Origin: Streptomyces sp. 1331.2
GTDB taxonomy: Bacteria > Actinomycetota > Actinomycetes > Streptomycetales > Streptomycetaceae
Direction: 5' to 3'
Length of the DNA stretch: 64,000 nt
NCBI RefSeq assembly: GCF_900199205.1
Contig: NZ_OBMJ01000001.1
Coordinates: 3,785,001 to 3,849,000 of the forward strand
Shown here: positions 61,793-64,000 of the stretch, one piece after another
Position numbering within the stretch: position 1 is the stretch's first letter
Layout of the letters: every line of letters starts with the position of its first letter
The notes under the pieces: model-generated
The model's input: the letters and a program-made list of their open reading frames with translations, nothing else
Database searches by the model: none
What the model was told of the DNA's origin: nothing
Position numbers and translations under genes: made by a program

Positions 61793-62524
61793 TCAGAGGC
61801 CGAGGTCGTCGAGCTCCTTGAGCAGGGCGGCGTTGGGGCTGTCCGGGGCGGTGGCGGCGGTGGTGGTGGGTCCGGGGGCCGCCGCGGCCGTGGCGGTCTT
61901 GGCGCGCGAAGTGCGCGGGGTCCGGTTGCGGAAGATCCAGGCGCCGGCCAGGCCGCCGACCAGACCGCCGAGGTGGGCGGCCCAGCTGATGCCCGGGGCG
62001 ACGCCGGGCAGGGCGCTGGTGACCATGTAGGCGAAGGAGGCGCCGAGGACGACGCCGATCAGGGTGTCCACCAGGTTGCGGTCGAAGACCCCGCGCAGCA
62101 CCACGTAGCCGAAGTAGCCGAACACCACGCCGCTGGCCCCGGCGCCGACCGTGTTCGGCGGGTCGAAGACCCAGGCGGTCAGCTCGCTGGTCAGCGCCAC
62201 CAGCAGGGTGAGGCCGAGGAACTTCTTCACCCCGCGGTAGGCCGCCAGGAAGCCGAAGACGAACAGCGGGCCGGAGTTGGCCTCCAGGTGGGCCCAGTTC
62301 CAGTGCAGGAAGGGCGCGGTGACGATGTTCGGCAGCCGGCTCGGATCCTGGGCGACGACGCCGAAGCGCCGGCCGAGGTCGTAGTCGTCCATCCAGTTCA
62401 CCAGTTGGATCAGCCAGACCACGGCCAGCACCCCGACCATGGTGAACAGCGCCCGGCGGGCGTCGGCGATCATCTGGGCGGGGTCGAGCGGGGTCGTCGC
62501 CCGGCTGCGGTCGTTCGAGGCCAT
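61793..62524 (-). CDS. Rhomboid-family intramembrane serine protease
   Basis: ATG 62524 (MASNDRSRATTPLD) follows GAGGTC, giving 243 residues with about six to seven hydrophobic helices. Rhomboid signatures are FLHWNWAHLEANSGPLFVFG (the HxxxN oxyanion helix), VGAGASGVVFGYFGYVVLRG (GxSG, catalytic Ser) and ISWAAHLGGLVGGLAGAWIF (catalytic His). The dyad is complete, so an active protease is predicted, cutting transmembrane substrates within the bilayer. The last about 40 residues are a Thr/Ala/Pro tail. It is divergent from the PEBP gene. Confidence 0.92.
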   Translation of the reverse strand: MASNDRSRATTPLDPAQMIADARRALFTMVGVLAVVWLIQLVNWMDDYDLGRRFGVVAQDPSRLPNIVTAPFLHWNWAHLEANSGPLFVFGFLAAYRGVKKFLGLTLLVALTSELTAWVFDPPNTVGAGASGVVFGYFGYVVLRGVFDRNLVDTLIGVVLGASFAYMVTSALPGVAPGISWAAHLGGLVGGLAGAWIFRNRTPRTSRAKTATAAAAPGPTTTAATAPDSPNAALLKELDDLGL

Positions 62525-62616
62525 GACCTCGACTGTAGGGGCCGCCGGATCGGGCGTGCACCCCATTACAGTGACCCGTGTCATTCCGACCGTGAGACGT
62601 GAGAGGTGGCCACCCC

Positions 62617-63135
62617 ATGACCGTTCGCCCGCCGCTGCCGTACGAGTTCCTGCCGCCGGTGCCGTCCTTCGAGCTGACCAGTCAGGACATCACCGAAGGC
62701 GGCACGCTGGCCCGGGAGTTCATCCACGCCGGCGGCAACCTCTCGCCGCAGCTGTCCTGGTCGGGCCTGCCGGAGGGCACCCGCGGAATCGCCGTCACCT
62801 GCTACGACCCGGACGCGCCCACCGGCTCCGGCTGGTGGCACTGGCTCGCCCTGAACCTCCCCGCCGACACCGCCGAACTGCCGCGCGGCGCCGGATCCTC
62901 GGACGAGGACCTGCCGGGCGCGGCCTCCTTCCACGGGCGCAACGACTTCCCGGGCAACCGCTACGACGGTGCCGCCCCGCCGCCCGGTGCCCCGCACCGC
63001 TACGTCTTCGCCGTGCACGCCCTGGACGTGGAGAAGCTGGACGTCAGCGCCGACACCCCGCCGGCGCAGGTGGGCTTCCACCTCACCTTCCACACCCTCG
63101 GTCGGGCGCTGCTGACCGCGGAGTACGGGGTCTGA
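62617..63135 (+). CDS. YbhB/YbcL family (phosphatidylethanolamine-binding, Raf-kinase-inhibitor-like) protein
   Basis: ATG 62617 (MTVRPPLPYEFLPPVPSFEL) follows GAGAGG. ATG 62599 would add six residues. The protein has 172 residues. PEBP-family blocks are FIHAGGNLSPQLSWSGLPEG, IAVTCYDPDAPTGSGWWHWL (the ligand-binding D-P-D and H) and NDFPGNRYDGAAPPPGAPHR. YVFAVHALDVEKLDV follows. It binds a small anionic ligand in a pocket. The bacterial role is generally unknown. It is cytosolic, with no signal peptide. The next gene begins 2 bp after its stop, so they are probably cotranscribed. Confidence 0.93.
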   Translation: MTVRPPLPYEFLPPVPSFELTSQDITEGGTLAREFIHAGGNLSPQLSWSGLPEGTRGIAVTCYDPDAPTGSGWWHWLALNLPADTAELPRGAGSSDEDLPGAASFHGRNDFPGNRYDGAAPPPGAPHRYVFAVHALDVEKLDVSADTPPAQVGFHLTFHTLGRALLTAEYGV

Positions 63136-63136
63136 C

Positions 63137-64000
63137 GTGTCGGCACCTGGTCGTCCCGGCCGATCCGGTCTTCCCGGCCGTTCCGGCCTTCCTGGTTCGC
63201 CGGTCGAGGTCTGGCGGCTGCCCGAGGAGGAGTGGCGGGCCGGGAGCCGGGCCCTGACCTGGACGGTCGGACCGGAGGGGGAGTTGGCCGTCCTGGTGGT
63301 ACCGGAGCGGTGCGCGGCTCCGGCCGGATCGTGGCCGTACGCCGTGCTGCCCTTCGACGGCGAGGTGCTGGTGCACGACCCGCAGGGCGAGCGGCGGGTG
63401 CCGCTCGAAGGGGTCGGCGTCTCGCCGGACCTGCTGGCGCTGCTGCCGGGCGGCCGGGTGCTGCTGGCCGGCCGCCGGGCCGAGGAGCCGGCGGACGGCT
63501 GGGAGCGCAACGGCCTGGTGTTCGGGCCCGACGGTCGACCCGGCCGGGAGCTGCAACTCGGCGACGACGTCCGGGCGTTGATCACCGACCGGGACGGCCG
63601 GATCTGGCTGGCCTTCGGGGACGAGGGCAACTACGGCGACAACCCGATCGGCCGGTTCGGCCTGGTCGGGCTGGACTCCGCCGGGCGGACGGTCTGGCGG
63701 CCGTCGGTCGGGGAACTGCCCGACGACCCGCTGGAGGGCCTGGCCGCCGCCACCGAGGGGCGGCGGACCTGGCTGGCCTGGTACGGGGACAACAGCCACC
63801 TCACCGGGATCGACCTCACCGCCGGGAAGCCGACGGCCATGCGGCTGCCGGCCCGGCAGCCGGTGGGCTTCGCGATCGCCGGGAACCGGGCCGTGTTCCT
63901 GCGGCCCGACGGCGAGCTGATCCGGTGCGAACGGGAGAGCCGCAAGGGCTGGCGGGAGGTCGGCCGGCAGCGGGTGGACGTGCCCGGGGAGCTGGACCGG
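63137..64000 (+). CDS. Hypothetical beta-propeller-like protein (3' end cut by window)
   Basis: GTG 63137 lies 2 bp after the PEBP stop, and the frame stays open for all 288 codons to base 64000, with strong third-position GC. It begins with a collagen-like stretch (PGRPGRSGLPGRSGLPGSPV) encoded by two 18-bp repeats. Regularly spaced blocks follow: RLPEEEWRAGSRALTWTVGP, LITDRDGRIWLAFGDEGNYG and FGLVGLDSAGRTVWRPSVGE. The repeated D.DGR.WLAF/GLD..G pattern suggests beta-propeller blades. I do not recognise a family. The true start could be later than the collagen-like segment. Confidence 0.72.
   Translation, partial: MSAPGRPGRSGLPGRSGLPGSPVEVWRLPEEEWRAGSRALTWTVGPEGELAVLVVPERCAAPAGSWPYAVLPFDGEVLVHDPQGERRVPLEGVGVSPDLLALLPGGRVLLAGRRAEEPADGWERNGLVFGPDGRPGRELQLGDDVRALITDRDGRIWLAFGDEGNYGDNPIGRFGLVGLDSAGRTVWRPSVGELPDDPLEGLAAATEGRRTWLAWYGDNSHLTGIDLTAGKPTAMRLPARQPVGFAIAGNRAVFLRPDGELIRCERESRKGWREVGRQRVDVPGELDR

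Overview
The window is very GC-rich, about 73% by eye. It shows strong third-position G/C bias, GTG starts, leaderless-looking starts and a sigF/sigN-type sigma pair syntenic with tadA and upp. Together these point to the chromosome of a Streptomycetaceae actinomycete (Streptomyces or Kitasatospora). I see no rRNA, CRISPR array, insertion sequence or prophage. Gene calls come from reading the translations and recalling family motifs; no database search was run.

Layout. 1-5.7 kb holds a TipA-type MerR regulator (cut by the window edge), a DJ-1/AraC regulator, and an ECF sigma factor with a translationally coupled membrane protein and a related lipoprotein. A shared TGCAAC-N16-CGTC promoter motif lies before the sigma gene and before the lipoprotein gene. 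5.8-17.1 kb is core-like: Xaa-Pro aminopeptidase, a GAF-SpoIIE phosphatase with a substituted metal-site residue, a Prim-Pol-like protein, a SEC-C protein, an anti-sigma-type ATPase, a glycerophosphodiesterase, a TPP-riboswitch-controlled CytX transporter, an HtrA protease and tRNA-Ser(UGA). 17.2-28.3 kb holds a MerR regulator next to an exporter with a textbook 19-bp-spacer MerR promoter, a GlcD-type oxidase, a small Asn/Gly-rich secreted protein, a PdxH-like protein, an EamA transporter, a DUF1906 protein, an internally duplicated membrane protein and an acyl-CoA ligase. 28.4-38.4 kb holds a very large PAS/degenerate-kinase/receiver protein, a tRNA cluster (Ser-GCU, Arg-ACG twice), a giant Ig-like surface protein with Ser-Ala and Ser-Pro repeats, and a coupled SPFH + NlpC/P60 pair.

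39.9-50.2 kb is the highlight: an eight-gene leftward operon. In transcription order it encodes a secreted CE18/Agd3-like polysaccharide deacetylase, a PelF-type glycosyltransferase, a polytopic membrane protein in the position expected for PelG, a LegB-like SDR, a sugar nucleotidyltransferase, a second SDR, a GH135 (spherulin-4/Sph3-like) protein and a GH114 (Ega3-like) lipoprotein. This combines bacterial Pel parts with three enzyme families that sit together in the fungal galactosaminogalactan cluster. I infer that it makes, deacetylates and trims a cationic amino-sugar exopolysaccharide.

50.6-64 kb returns to conserved actinomycete chromosome: a tyrosine phosphatase, SigN-like and SigF sigma factors, small proteins, tRNA-Ser(CGA), TadA with its associated protein, Upp, a LytR_C protein, a HerA-like ATPase, a TIM-barrel-like protein, a rhomboid protease, a PEBP protein and a gene running off the right edge. 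TadA makes the inosine needed by the tRNA-Arg(ACG) genes found in the same window.
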